DNA from: Sphingomonas sp. PP-CE-1A-559
GTDB taxonomy: Bacteria; Pseudomonadota; Alphaproteobacteria; Sphingomonadales; Sphingomonadaceae
DNA length: 64,000 nucleotides
Direction: 5' to 3'
Assembly (NCBI RefSeq): GCF_004340965.1
Contig: NZ_SLYA01000005.1
Coordinates: forward strand, 1 to 64,000
Part shown: positions 25,436 through 37,023 of the stretch, one piece after another
Position numbering within the stretch: the first letter of the stretch is position 1
Layout: every line of letters begins with the position of its first letter
The notes under the pieces: model-generated
What the model was told of the DNA's origin: nothing
The model's database searches: none
The model's input: only the letters and a program-made list of their open reading frames with translations
Position numbers and translations under genes: made by a program

Positions 25436-27490
25436 ATGACCACGCCCCCCATTGCCGAACAGCGGCCGCACAGCTTCACCACGCATGGCGTGACGATCGA
25501 GGATCCGTATGCGTGGCTGAAGGATTCGAACTATCCGGAGGTCGATGACGCCGACGTGCTCGCGTATCTCGCTGCCGAGAATGCGTATTTCGAAGCGCAG
25601 ATGGCGCCGCACGAAGCGCTCACCGACACGATCTACGAAGAGATGAAGGCGCGCATCAAGGAGGACGAATCCTCGGTGCCGCAGAAGGATGGCGACTGGC
25701 TCTACTGGACCGCGTACGAGACCGGCGGGCAGTACAAGAAATGGTGGCGCAAGCCCGTCGCGGGCGGTGACGACGAGTTGTTGCTCGACGAGCCGGCGCT
25801 GGCGGAGGGGCACGAGTATTTCCGGCTCGGGGCGTTCTCGATCAGCAATGACGGGCGCTATCTGGCGTATGCGATCGACGACAACGGGAGCGAGCGGTTC
25901 GAGGTTCGGGTCAAGGACCTGGATACCGGCGAGCATCTGCCCGACGTGATTCCGGGGATGCTCAGCGAGATCGTCTGGACCGCGGACGATGCGGGCTTCC
26001 TGTACGGGCTGGCGAACGAGCAGTGGCGGACCGACAATGCACGGTTCCACCGGCTGGGGACGCCGATCTCCGAGGACGTTGTGCTGTTCCACGAGGAAGA
26101 CGAGGGCTTTCGCGTCGGCGTCGGCGAGACGAGTTCGCGCAAGTGGATCGTGATTGCGACCAGCGATCATGTGACGAGCGAGCTGTACCTGCTGCCTGCG
26201 CACGAGCCTTTGGCGGTGCCGATCCTCGTTTCGGCGCGGAAGGTGGGCCGCGAATATGATGTGGACGAGCATGACGGGACGCTGTTCATCCATACCAACG
26301 ACGTCGATCCGAATTTCCGGCTTTGCACCGCGCTGGTCGAGGAGCCGGATGCGTGGAGCGAGCTGATCCCGGCCTCGCCGCATTTCTATATGACCGGCGT
26401 GGAGTGTTATCAGGACTTCTTCGTGGTCGATGGGCGCGAGGACGGTCTCGATCAGATCGCGATCCACCGGTACGAGACGCCGACCGAGGGCAAGCGGATC
26501 GACTTCCCCGAAGCGAGCTATGTCGCCGGGCTGGGGGATAATCCCGAATACGACATGACGGTGTTGCGGCTCGGGTATGAGTCGATGGTCACGCCGGGGA
26601 CGGTGTACGACTATGACGTCGATACCGGTGAGCGGACGATGCTCAAGGTGCAGGAAATCCCTAGCGGCTATGACGCGGCGAAATACGCGACCGAGCGGTT
26701 GAAGATCACCGCGCGGGATGGGACCGAGATTCCGGTCTCGATCGTGTATCCGGCGGGGTTCGTGCGCGACGGGTCTGCGCCGTTGTTCCTCTATGCGTAT
26801 GGCGCGTACGGCTATGCGATCCCGCCGGGCTTCTCGACCGGGCGGATGAGCCTGCTCGATCGCGGGTTCGCCTATGCGATCGCGCATATCCGCGGTGGCG
26901 ATGATCTGGGCCAGCAATGGTATCTCGATGGCAAGCTGGAGAAGCGCGCGAACACGTTCAACGATTTCGTCGATGTGGCGAAAGCGCTGGTCGACGCGCA
27001 GTGGACGTCGGCGGGGAAGATCGCGATCGCCGGGCGGTCCGCTGGCGGCGAGCTTATGGGAGCGGTGGTCAACTCCGATCCCGAGCTGTGGGGCGCGGTG
27101 ATCGCGGACGTGCCGTTCGTCGACGTGCTCAACACGATGCTCGACGAGAGCCTGCCGCTGACGCCGGGCGAGTGGCCGGAGTGGGGCAACCCGATCGAGG
27201 ATGAGGCGGCGTTCGAGTTGATCCGCTCCTATTCGCCGTACGACAACGTCAAGGCGCAGGCTTATCCGCCGATGTTCATTAGCGGCGGGTTGAACGATCC
27301 GCGGGTGACCTATTGGGAGCCGGCGAAGTGGGCGGCGAAGCTGCGGTTGATGAAGACCGACGATAACGTGCTGTTGCTCAAGACCAACATGGGCGCGGGG
27401 CATGGCGGCAAGTCGGGGCGGTTCGAATCGCTGCGCGAGGGCGCGGAGGAACACGCGTTCGTGCTGTGGCAGCTGGGCGTCGCGGGGTGA
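25436..27490 (+). CDS. ptrB: oligopeptidase B (S9A serine peptidase)
   Basis: A 684-residue prolyl-oligopeptidase-family enzyme cleaving short peptides after basic residues in the cytoplasm. An N-terminal beta-propeller precedes an alpha/beta-hydrolase domain carrying the nucleophile elbow GRSAGGELMG (Ser near residue 537), the acid in SGGLNDPRVTYWEP, and the His in MGAGHGGKSGRF. The HIRGGDDLGQQWYLDGKL block is typical of oligopeptidase B. No signal peptide. Its stop overlaps the next gene start (GTGA). Confidence 0.95.
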   Translation: MTTPPIAEQRPHSFTTHGVTIEDPYAWLKDSNYPEVDDADVLAYLAAENAYFEAQMAPHEALTDTIYEEMKARIKEDESSVPQKDGDWLYWTAYETGGQYKKWWRKPVAGGDDELLLDEPALAEGHEYFRLGAFSISNDGRYLAYAIDDNGSERFEVRVKDLDTGEHLPDVIPGMLSEIVWTADDAGFLYGLANEQWRTDNARFHRLGTPISEDVVLFHEEDEGFRVGVGETSSRKWIVIATSDHVTSELYLLPAHEPLAVPILVSARKVGREYDVDEHDGTLFIHTNDVDPNFRLCTALVEEPDAWSELIPASPHFYMTGVECYQDFFVVDGREDGLDQIAIHRYETPTEGKRIDFPEASYVAGLGDNPEYDMTVLRLGYESMVTPGTVYDYDVDTGERTMLKVQEIPSGYDAAKYATERLKITARDGTEIPVSIVYPAGFVRDGSAPLFLYAYGAYGYAIPPGFSTGRMSLLDRGFAYAIAHIRGGDDLGQQWYLDGKLEKRANTFNDFVDVAKALVDAQWTSAGKIAIAGRSAGGELMGAVVNSDPELWGAVIADVPFVDVLNTMLDESLPLTPGEWPEWGNPIEDEAAFELIRSYSPYDNVKAQAYPPMFISGGLNDPRVTYWEPAKWAAKLRLMKTDDNVLLLKTNMGAGHGGKSGRFESLREGAEEHAFVLWQLGVAG

Positions 27491-27876
27491 GCCGGTTCAC
27501 GCTCTCGATCACGGCGCAGGACGCGGATATCGACGAGCTTGGGCATGTGAACAATGCGGTCTGGGTGCAGTGGATCCAGGCCATCGCGACCGCGCATTGG
27601 GAGGCTGTGGCGCCGGCTGAACACAAGCTGGCGTATGTGTGGGTCGTGACGCGGCATGAGATCGACTACCGCGGGAGTGTCGTTTCGGGGGAGACCGTGA
27701 CGGGCGAGACGTGGGTCGAGGGGGCGCCGAAGGGGGCTCGATTCGATCGGCATGTGCGGTTTGTTGGTGACGGGAAGGTAAAGCTCGAGGCGGTTACGAC
27801 CTGGGCTTTGCTGGACCGCGCGACTGGGCGGTTGATGAGGGTGCGCGAAGATGTCGCTGCGCCGTTTTACTCCTAG
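27487..27876 (+). CDS. acyl-CoA thioesterase, 4HBT/YbgC hot-dog fold
   Basis: A 129-residue hot-dog thioesterase. ADIDELGHVNNAVWVQWIQ is the usual substrate-binding and catalytic helix region (Asp-x-x-x-x-Gly-His-x-Asn-Asn). The C-terminal FVGDGKVKLEAVTTWALLD completes the fold. Probably hydrolyses a cytosolic acyl-CoA; chain length cannot be read. The start is GTG at 27487, sharing 4 nt with the oligopeptidase stop, so the genes are coupled. Confidence 0.88.
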   Translation: MSRFTLSITAQDADIDELGHVNNAVWVQWIQAIATAHWEAVAPAEHKLAYVWVVTRHEIDYRGSVVSGETVTGETWVEGAPKGARFDRHVRFVGDGKVKLEAVTTWALLDRATGRLMRVREDVAAPFYS

Positions 27877-28026
27877 TCCCTCTCCCCTGCGGGGAGAGGG
27901 AGGGAGCGACGCAGGAGCGGAAGGGTGAGGGGCGTTGGGATGAACCGCCCCGAGCCTCACGCCCCTCTCCCTTCCCACCGCAAGCGCGGCGGGCCCCTTC
28001 CCTCTCCCCGGAGGGGCGAGGGAGTT
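27877..28026. repeat. family C intergenic repeat
   Basis: A roughly 150-bp element with ends CCCTCTCCCCTGCGGGGAG and CTCTCCCCGGAGGGGCGAGG. The middle has the diagnostic GGAGCGGAAGGGTGAGGGG and CCCACCGCAAGCGCGGCGGG. Related copies are at 46481 and, partly, 51887. It sits between convergent thioesterase and ppc genes and could act as a bidirectional terminator. Confidence 0.8.
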
Positions 28027-28027
28027 T

Positions 28028-30703
<2,676 letters not shown>

Positions 30704-30796
30704 GACTCCCTGCTGCGCTGCGGCAGGGATCAGGTCAACCTCATGCGGTATATTTGTCGCGTCGAACCGGTCGTCGTCGACACTTAATTGCGCTGA

Positions 30797-31171
30797 TCAG
30801 CGCTTGCGCGACTCCGCCCGCTCTTCCGACGTCACCGTGCCGTCGTGGTTCAGGTCCATCCGGTCGAACCAGGCGAGCGTGCCTTCGCTCCATTCGATCG
30901 CAGTGATGATACCGTCCTTGTTGCGGTCGAACGCCTTGATCCGTGCATTCGGCGAAGGCAGTTCGTCCTTGGTGATGCGGTCGTCGCCGTTGCGGTCGAG
31001 CGTACGGAAACGCCGTTCCATGCTGGCGCCGAAATCGAGCCGCGAGGTGACCGATGGCGGGACGAAGCCGGCCGCATTGCGATCAGCCTGCGCGCGCTGC
31101 GCGTCCTTGTCGCTGCACGCGCACACCAGAATTCCCGTCGCGGCGAGCGCCGCTACCAGTTTCACCTGCAT
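30797..31171 (-). CDS. EF-hand domain lipoprotein
   Basis: A 124-residue predicted lipoprotein with three EF-hand-type loops: DRNGDDRITKDE, DRNKDGIITAIE and DLNHDGTVTSEE. Each has Asp at loop positions 1, 3 and 5 or close substitutes plus a terminal Glu, so calcium binding is likely. The leader MQVKLVAALAATGILVCAC ends in a cysteine that fits a lipobox. The start at 31171 is chosen for that leader; upstream sequence belongs to the neighbouring HNH gene. Confidence 0.85.
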   Translation of the reverse strand: MQVKLVAALAATGILVCACSDKDAQRAQADRNAAGFVPPSVTSRLDFGASMERRFRTLDRNGDDRITKDELPSPNARIKAFDRNKDGIITAIEWSEGTLAWFDRMDLNHDGTVTSEERAESRKR

Positions 31172-31196
31172 AGAATCTCCCGTCGTATCGATGCCG

Positions 31197-31763
31197 TCAG
31201 GCCTCGAGTTCGATGTCCCAATAGAGCCAGTCGTGCCACGTGTCGTGCAGGTAGTTGGGTGGGAAGCTGCGGCCGTGTTCTTGGAGGTGCCAGTTGGTCG
31301 GGCGGATCGCTTCGATATGCAGCGGCATCGCCGCCTGTTTCGGCGTACGCCCGCCCTTTTTGAGGTTGCAGGGCGAGCAGGCGGTGACGACGTTCTCCCA
31401 CGTGGTACGCCCACCTTGCGCGCGGGGGACGACATGGTCGAAGGTGAGATCGCGCAGCTTGCCGCAATATTGGCAGGTGAACTTGTCGCGCAGGAACAGA
31501 TTGAAGCGAGTGAAGGCGGGAAATTGCGACGGTCGGACGAACTGCTTGAGCGCGATCACCGAGGGCAGCTTCAGCGCGAAATTGGCGCTGCGGACTTCGC
31601 GTTCATAGGTGGCGACGATGTCGACACGGTCGAGAAAGACAGCCTTGACCGCGGTTTGCCACGGCCAGACACTGAGCGGATAGTAGGAAAGCGGCGTGTA
31701 ATCGGCATTGAGCACAAGCGCCGGACAACCATCCGGATGACGCATCAGATCGGGGTGAAACAC
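31197..31763 (-). CDS. HNH endonuclease family protein
   Basis: A 188-residue protein with a zinc-stabilised HNH nuclease motif: CQYCGKLRDLTFDHVVPRAQ, then TTWENVVTACSPCNLKKGGR (two CxxC pairs around the DH and N residues). The N-terminal half (HPDGCPALVLNADYTPLSYY) is the conserved extension of a widespread bacterial HNH family of unknown biological role. The GTG at 31763 is chosen because it gives the family N-terminus (xFHPDLMRHP) and lies just after GGAGG; ATG 31745 is an alternative. Confidence 0.88.
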   Translation of the reverse strand: MFHPDLMRHPDGCPALVLNADYTPLSYYPLSVWPWQTAVKAVFLDRVDIVATYEREVRSANFALKLPSVIALKQFVRPSQFPAFTRFNLFLRDKFTCQYCGKLRDLTFDHVVPRAQGGRTTWENVVTACSPCNLKKGGRTPKQAAMPLHIEAIRPTNWHLQEHGRSFPPNYLHDTWHDWLYWDIELEA

Positions 31764-31852
31764 GGCTCCTCCCACTCAGGCTTCGCAGAGCGCCCTATGG
31801 ACGACAGCGATGACGTCTGCATGACAGCACGGCGCGTGGCGGTCGGTCAAGC

Positions 31853-32707
31853 ATGCTGAGCGACGGACCGGTCGAAACGCGGTTCGCGCCGAGCCCGACG
31901 GGGCGGTTGCACCTGGGCCATGCGGTGTCTGCAATCCGCGCGCACGACTATGCGCGGGAGCGGGGCGGGCGGTTCCTGCTGCGGATCGAGGATATCGATG
32001 GGACGCGGAGTCGGCCTGAATTCGTCGCGGGGATATTGGAAGATCTGACGTGGCTTGGGTTACGGTGGGACTCGCTGGTGTTTCAGTCGGAGCGGTTGGC
32101 GACATATGAGGCTGCGCTGGAGGCGTTGAAGGCGCGCGGGCTGGTTTACCCCTGTTTCTGTACGCGGGCGGAGATCGCGGCGAGCGCGTCGGCGCCGCAG
32201 GGGGATGTCGGGCCGGTCTATCCGGGCACGTGTCGCGGTCTGAGCGCGGAGGAGGTCGCTGCGCGTGCGCATCTGGCGCATTGCTGGCGGCTCGATATGG
32301 CGAAGGCTGGGGCGATTACCGGCGTGCTTTCGTGGCACGATGCGATTGCGGGGACGGTTGTTGCCGATCCGTTGGCGCAGGGGGATGTCGTGCTGGCGCG
32401 GAAGGATGCGCCGGCGAGCTATCATCTGGCGGTCACGCTGGATGATGCGGCGCAGGGGGTGACGGATGTGGTGCGCGGGGTGGACCTGTTCGCGGCGACG
32501 GATGTGCACCGGGTTTTGCAGGCTTTGCTGGGGTTGCCGGTGCCGCGCTATCATCATCATGCGTTGGTGGTGGATGCGGCGGGGCGGCGGTTGGCCAAGC
32601 GGGATGGGGCTTTGTCGCTGGCTGAGATGCGGGCGGCGGGGGAGGATGGGGTGGTGCTGGCGGCTCGGGTGCGGGGTGGGGTGATCGCGGCCGTCTCACG
32701 CTGCTGA
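31853..32707 (+). CDS. gluQ: glutamyl-Q tRNA(Asp) synthetase
   Basis: Paralogue of the glutamyl-tRNA synthetase catalytic domain which attaches glutamate to queuosine in tRNA(Asp). The 284-residue length lacks an anticodon-binding domain, as expected. The HIGH motif is PSPTGRLHLGHA, the zinc site is YPCFCTR and YPGTC, and the second signature is LAKRDGALSL in place of KMSKS. ATG at 31853, 77 bp from the divergent HNH gene end. Its GC content is very high near the 3' end. Confidence 0.93.
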   Translation: MLSDGPVETRFAPSPTGRLHLGHAVSAIRAHDYARERGGRFLLRIEDIDGTRSRPEFVAGILEDLTWLGLRWDSLVFQSERLATYEAALEALKARGLVYPCFCTRAEIAASASAPQGDVGPVYPGTCRGLSAEEVAARAHLAHCWRLDMAKAGAITGVLSWHDAIAGTVVADPLAQGDVVLARKDAPASYHLAVTLDDAAQGVTDVVRGVDLFAATDVHRVLQALLGLPVPRYHHHALVVDAAGRRLAKRDGALSLAEMRAAGEDGVVLAARVRGGVIAAVSRC

Positions 32708-32767
32708 TCGTCAGCGTCCGAGTCAGAAGCAAGGTGTGCTAAGAAACGGATCTCAGCCTATGCCTCC

Positions 32768-32958
32768 TTGTTCTCCCGCGAAGGCGGGAGCCCAGACTGG
32801 GTCCCCGCCTTCGCGGGGAAACAAGGAGGAGGGTACGCCGCCCGTAACGCGGCACCACCCCGGCGAAGGCCGGGGCCCAGTTGGGGAACGTCGCCAACTG
32901 ATCGCTGCGCTTCGTTACTGCGACCTTTCCAACTGGGCCCCGGCCTTCGCCGGGGGGC
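32768..32958. repeat. family A (32768-32824) and family B (32853-32958) repeats
   Basis: An A-then-B module, between the convergent gluQ and DUF3147-like genes. Both copies are near-canonical, including the GTTGGGGAACGTCGCCAACT centre of B. Confidence 0.88.
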
Positions 32959-32976
32959 GCTCTGAGTTGGAATGGG

Positions 32977-33327
32977 CTACAGCTCGATCCCCAGCCTTGG
33001 CGCCGCCCAGGTCATCGCCGCGTACAGCGCGATCGTCAGGACGCACCCTGCCGCCAGCGATACCCAGAACGGCGCGCCGTGGCGGAGCAGCGCCGGGATC
33101 AGCAGGAACATCGGCAGCGACGGCAGCACGTACCAGAAGGTCGCGCCGGCGTGCGCGGCCATCGTCCGTGGATCAGGTTTGTCGCGCCAGAGCCAGATCA
33201 TGCCTAGCACCGACACCAATGGCAGCGAGGCGACCAGCGCGCCAAAGCCGGGATAGCGCTTGGCGATCTCCGAGGCGGCGGCGATAAGAATGCCGGAAAT
33301 CAGGGCTTTCAGCGTCAAGTATAACAT
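32977..33327 (-). CDS. DUF3147-like small membrane protein
   Basis: A 116-residue membrane protein with four hydrophobic segments and the motif RYPGFGALVASLPLVSVLGM, which matches the DUF3147 pattern. Role unknown. ATG at 33327, convergent to gluQ and divergent from the HIG1-like gene at 33411. Confidence 0.8.
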   Translation of the reverse strand: MLYLTLKALISGILIAAASEIAKRYPGFGALVASLPLVSVLGMIWLWRDKPDPRTMAAHAGATFWYVLPSLPMFLLIPALLRHGAPFWVSLAAGCVLTIALYAAMTWAAPRLGIEL

Positions 33328-33410
33328 GCAGCATTTGCACGCATCACGAAGGGTTCCGCAACACTGCTACAGCCATTGCTAGCGACAGCCGGTGCGCTTA
33401 CATTCCGTTC

Positions 33411-33641
33411 ATGAACACATTCCTCGTCATCCTCCTGATCGCGGCGATGATCGCGACCGTCGTGGCCCTGGTGCGGGGCGTCGTGTCGTTCCTGCAGGAG
33501 GGGACGGCGCAGGTCCGCGACGGCAATGGCCCGAGCGCGGCGTCGCTGAAATCGAATCGGATGATGCAGCAGCGGATCTTCTTCCAGGCGCTGGCGATCC
33601 TGATCGTCGTCGTGATCCTGTTCGCGGCGGGGCGGAACTAG
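33411..33641 (+). CDS. twin-transmembrane HIG1-domain protein
   Basis: A 76-residue protein with two membrane helices (about 2-24 and 58-73) and the loop SLKSNRMMQQRIFFQALAI, the HIG1-like signature of alphaproteobacterial twin-TM proteins. In mitochondria, HIG1 proteins assist respiratory supercomplexes; in bacteria the role is unknown. ATG at 33411. Confidence 0.85.
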   Translation: MNTFLVILLIAAMIATVVALVRGVVSFLQEGTAQVRDGNGPSAASLKSNRMMQQRIFFQALAILIVVVILFAAGRN

Positions 33642-33699
33642 GGAAAGAGGCTGCGCCCACCTACGCGGTTCGGTCGCTGCTGGCGTTGATATGCGTCCG

Positions 33700-33780
33700 T
33701 CATCCTGACGAACGTCAGGATCCAGAGTAATTGCAGATGCGCTCTGGGCTCTGGTTCCTGACTTTCGTCAGCACGACGGG
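33700..33780. repeat. inverted intergenic repeat with CTGACGAACGTCAG hairpin
   Basis: CATCCTGACGAACGTCAGGA and the reverse half CCTGACTTTCGTCAGCA flank CCAGAG...GCTCTGG. It lies between the HIG1-like and adenosyltransferase genes. It is a distinct family from A to G and occurs once in the window. Confidence 0.7.
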
Positions 33781-33801
33781 TCTTGGTGTTGGTGGATAAA
33801 A

Positions 33802-34386
33802 ATGGTCAAGCTCAACAAGATCTATACGCGAACCGGTGACGACGGCACGACGGGGCTGGTCGACGGCTCGCGGGTGTCGAAGGCCAGCGCACTGATGCAG
33901 GCGATCGGCGATGTCGACGAGGCGAACTCCGCCATTGGTTTGGCGGTAGTGGCGCTCGGCGACGATCCGCTCGCCGCTGCGCTGGAGCGGATCCAGAACG
34001 ACCTGTTTGATCTTGGCGCCGACCTCGCGACGCCTGCGACCGACGACGGATTTGCACCGTCGGAGATGGTGCTGCGGATCGTTCCGGCGCAGGTCGAGCG
34101 GCTGGAACGCGAGATCGATGCGATGAACGTGCACCTCGCGCCGTTGCGGAGTTTCATCCTGCCGGGCGGATCGCCGCAGGCCGCCGCGCTGCATCTGGCG
34201 CGGGCGATTTCTCGGCGCGCGGAGCGATCCGCGGTTGCGGCGACTCACGATATGCCGCTGAATCCCACGGCATTAGCGTATGTTAACCGGCTATCGGATT
34301 TCCTGTTCGTGGCGTCGCGGGCGGTGAACCAAAACGGGGCCGGCGACGTTCTATGGCGACCGGGGGCTACGCGCGCGCAGGCGTGA
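33802..34386 (+). CDS. cob(I)yrinic acid a,c-diamide/cobalamin adenosyltransferase, PduO type
   Basis: Transfers the adenosyl group of ATP to cob(I)alamin to make adenosylcobalamin. The 194-residue length and the N-terminal KIYTRTGDDGTTGLVDGSRV with ATP-binding residues, plus SFILPGGSPQAAALHLARA and SRRAERSAVA, are those of the PduO family. ATG at 33802. No cobalamin riboswitch was seen upstream. It lies just before the ergothioneine genes, in the same direction, 48 bp away. Confidence 0.93.
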   Translation: MVKLNKIYTRTGDDGTTGLVDGSRVSKASALMQAIGDVDEANSAIGLAVVALGDDPLAAALERIQNDLFDLGADLATPATDDGFAPSEMVLRIVPAQVERLEREIDAMNVHLAPLRSFILPGGSPQAAALHLARAISRRAERSAVAATHDMPLNPTALAYVNRLSDFLFVASRAVNQNGAGDVLWRPGATRAQA

Positions 34387-34434
34387 TCGGCGTTCGCGCG
34401 TTGCGGTACTGGGCGACGCATTGAAGGATGACCG

Positions 34435-35703
34435 ATGCCGCAGCCTATTCGTCCCGATCTCACCCCCGCTCCTCCGTCGGATTTGAGCGAACGCTTCTCG
34501 ACCGTACGCGCGTTGACGCTGGCGCTCGCCGCGCCGCTGTCGGATGCAGATGCGACGGTGCAGTCGATGGACGACGCGTCGCCGACAAAGTGGCATCTGG
34601 CGCATACGACGTGGTTCTTCGAGACGTTCGTGTTGCGCGATCATGTCGCCGGTTATGCGCTGCACGACGAGCGGTTCCCGTTCCTGTTCAACAGCTATTA
34701 CGAGGCCGAGGGGCGGCGCCATGCGCGCGATCGGCGCGGGATGGTGACGCGGCCGTCGCTCGACGAAGTGCGGGCGTACCGCGCGCATGTCGATGCGGCG
34801 CTGCTCGATGCGTTGCCGGGGTTGTCGGCGGATGCGCAGGCGTTGGTTGCGCTCGGGTGTCATCACGAGGAGCAGCACCAGGAATTGCTGGTGACCGACA
34901 TCCTCCACATGTTTTCCGAGAACCCGCTGGAGCCGGCGATGTGGCCGGCACCGCGGAAAGTGCCGGTCGAGATGCCGGGGCCGATCGGCTGGATCGCGCG
35001 CGAGAGCGGGATCGTCGAGGTCGGGCATGACGGCGACGGGTTCGCGTTCGATTGCGAGGGACCGCGTCACGCCGCCCTGCTGGTGCCGCATGCGATCGCC
35101 GACCGGACCGTGACGAACGGCGAATGGGCGGCGTTCATTGCCGACGGCGGCTACAGCGAAGCGCGGCATTGGCTGGCGGATGGCTGGGCGTGGGTGAAGG
35201 CCGAGGGCATCGTCGCGCCGCTGTATTGGGAACAGGGCGAGGCGGGCTGGACGCGGTTCGGGCTCGACGGGCGGCGCGCGATTGATCCGGCGGCACCGGT
35301 GACTCATGTGAGCTTCTTTGAGGCGGATGCGTATGCGAGCTGGGCTGGCGCAAGGTTGCCGATCGAGTTCGAATGGGAGGCTGCGGCGGCGTCGCATGAC
35401 GCGAACGGTGGCAACCAGATGGACGTGGCGGGGCCTGTCGAGCCTCGGCCGGCGGCGAATGGCCCGGCGTTCTTCGGCGACGTATGGGAGTGGACCGGCA
35501 GCGCGTACCGGCCGTATCCTGGGTTCGTGACCGCGGCAGGTGCAGTCGGCGAATATAACGGTAAGTTCATGAGCTCGCAGTTCATCCTGCGCGGGGGCAG
35601 CTGTGCCACGCCGCGTGGCCATACCCGGCCTAGCTACCGCAATTTCTTCTATCCGCACCAACGGTGGCAGTTTACCGGCGTGCGTCTCGCGAAAGATATC
35701 TGA
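34435..35703 (+). CDS. egtB: ergothioneine biosynthesis protein EgtB
   Basis: Iron-dependent sulfoxide synthase joining hercynine to a cysteine-containing thiol on the way to ergothioneine. An N-terminal DinB-like domain carries the iron ligands: His in KWHLAHTTWFFE and the HHEEQHQE pair. A C-terminal formylglycine-generating-enzyme-like domain has FEWEAAAASHDANGGNQMD, FGDVWEWTGSAY and LRGGSCATPRGHTR. 422 residues, as expected. ATG 34435. Its stop shares 1 nt with the egtD start. Confidence 0.95.
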   Translation: MPQPIRPDLTPAPPSDLSERFSTVRALTLALAAPLSDADATVQSMDDASPTKWHLAHTTWFFETFVLRDHVAGYALHDERFPFLFNSYYEAEGRRHARDRRGMVTRPSLDEVRAYRAHVDAALLDALPGLSADAQALVALGCHHEEQHQELLVTDILHMFSENPLEPAMWPAPRKVPVEMPGPIGWIARESGIVEVGHDGDGFAFDCEGPRHAALLVPHAIADRTVTNGEWAAFIADGGYSEARHWLADGWAWVKAEGIVAPLYWEQGEAGWTRFGLDGRRAIDPAAPVTHVSFFEADAYASWAGARLPIEFEWEAAAASHDANGGNQMDVAGPVEPRPAANGPAFFGDVWEWTGSAYRPYPGFVTAAGAVGEYNGKFMSSQFILRGGSCATPRGHTRPSYRNFFYPHQRWQFTGVRLAKDI

Positions 35704-36680
35704 TGTTAAAGCCTGAGATCGAGGACGGCCAGCAGACGCTCGCCGACCCGCAATTCCGCGCGGACGTGCTGGACGGCCTTGCCCGGCGCCCGCGGGCGAT
35801 CCCGGCGCGCTGGTTCTACGACCGGCGCGGCTCGGAACTCTTCGAGAAGATCACCGATCTGCCCGAATATTATCCGACGCGGACCGAGCGTTCGATCCTC
35901 GAGACGGCCTGCGCCGAAGTGGCGACGCTTGCAGGCGAAGGGCGTGCGGTCGTCGAGTTCGGCTCGGGATCGTCGACCAAGACGCCGATCCTGCTCGATG
36001 CCGTAGCGCCGTCGGTATACGTTCCGATCGACATCTCCGGCGATTTCCTGCGGGAGTCATCGAAGGTGCTGGGCGATCAGTTCCCCGACCTGTTGGTACT
36101 GCCGTTCGAGGCGGACTTCATGCGGCCCCTGAGCCTGCCGAAGACGATCGCGGATACGCCGAAGCTCGGGTTCTTTCCGGGATCGACGATCGGCAACATG
36201 ATTCCGCTGATGGCGGTCGACCTGCTGCGCGCGATGCGGTCTTCGCTTGGTGTCGGCGCGATGCTGTTGATCGGGATGGACCGGATCAAGGGTGAAGACG
36301 TGCTAGTGCCCGCGTATGACGATGCGCAGGGCGTGACGGCGGCGTTCAACCTGAACCTGCTAGAGCGGATCAACCGCGAACTGGACGGCGACATCCCGGT
36401 CGACGCGTTCCGACACAAAGCCGTGTGGAACGACGATCGCGCACGGATCGAGATGCACCTCGAGGCGACGCGGGACGTCGCGTTTACCGTCGACGGGCGA
36501 TCGTTCGAGATGACTGCGGGCGAGACGATCCACACCGAGAACTCGCATAAATATGGCGCGCGGGATGCGCGGATCCTGCTGCGGTCCGGTGGATGGACGC
36601 CGGTGGCGGCGTGGACCGATCCCGAGGGGCTGTTCGGCGTGTATCTGGCCGAGGCCCAGGTGGAGCGCCCCGCGCCCTGA
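35703..36680 (+). CDS. egtD: L-histidine N-alpha-methyltransferase EgtD
   Basis: Methylates histidine three times with S-adenosylmethionine to hercynine, the first step of ergothioneine synthesis. The SAM pocket motif VVEFGSGSSTKTPILLDA, the PIDISGDFL segment and FFPGSTIGNMIP are all visible, and the 325-residue length is normal. The ATG at 35703 (MLKPEIEDGQ) overlaps the egtB stop by 1 nt, so the pair is coupled. No egtA, egtC or egtE is adjacent. Confidence 0.95.
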   Translation: MLKPEIEDGQQTLADPQFRADVLDGLARRPRAIPARWFYDRRGSELFEKITDLPEYYPTRTERSILETACAEVATLAGEGRAVVEFGSGSSTKTPILLDAVAPSVYVPIDISGDFLRESSKVLGDQFPDLLVLPFEADFMRPLSLPKTIADTPKLGFFPGSTIGNMIPLMAVDLLRAMRSSLGVGAMLLIGMDRIKGEDVLVPAYDDAQGVTAAFNLNLLERINRELDGDIPVDAFRHKAVWNDDRARIEMHLEATRDVAFTVDGRSFEMTAGETIHTENSHKYGARDARILLRSGGWTPVAAWTDPEGLFGVYLAEAQVERPAP

Positions 36681-36719
36681 GGCAGGGCCTGTTCCGGACG
36701 AGTTACCCGCCACCTAGGC

Positions 36720-36941
36720 TCAGCCGGGAATACCCCAGTTGGCCTCATTGTCAGCCGATGCGGCGGTGCGGACAAGATGCTCGACATAATGCTGGAAAAT
36801 CGGAACCGTGAAGGTGACCAGCGTCGGCTCGCCCCCCGGTTCCTTGAACGTGAGCACGACGAAGCGCTGGCCGTCTTCGTCGAGAATCAGGCCAGCTTCC
36901 ATCGCGCCGGGGCCGCTTGGGGTAATGACGGTCGCTGCCAT
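36720..36941 (-). CDS. hypothetical small protein (73 aa)
   Basis: A 73-residue frame with a beta-rich centre (GLILDEDGQRFVVLTFKEPG) and a helical end (IFQHYVEHLVRTA). No signal or membrane segment; likely soluble. I do not recognise the family. ATG at 36941 with a weak purine-rich AAAGAAGA upstream. It is convergent with egtD (39 bp gap) and lies downstream of another small unknown. Confidence 0.55.
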   Translation of the reverse strand: MAATVITPSGPGAMEAGLILDEDGQRFVVLTFKEPGGEPTLVTFTVPIFQHYVEHLVRTAASADNEANWGIPG

Positions 36942-37023
36942 GATCTTCTTTCACTATCGGGTCTTCGGGCGCCATAACGCTCAGCCGCGCCGAGTCCAGA
37001 ACCGGCTGGACGTTTGACGTTCG

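Noticed and set aside
25331..27454. 707-codon open frame opposite oligopeptidase B
   Set aside because: Arg/His/Asp-rich shadow; the plus-strand frame has full peptidase motifs.
33642..33801. Cobalamin riboswitch upstream of the adenosyltransferase gene
   Set aside because: No B12-box; the gap is occupied by an inverted repeat of another family.
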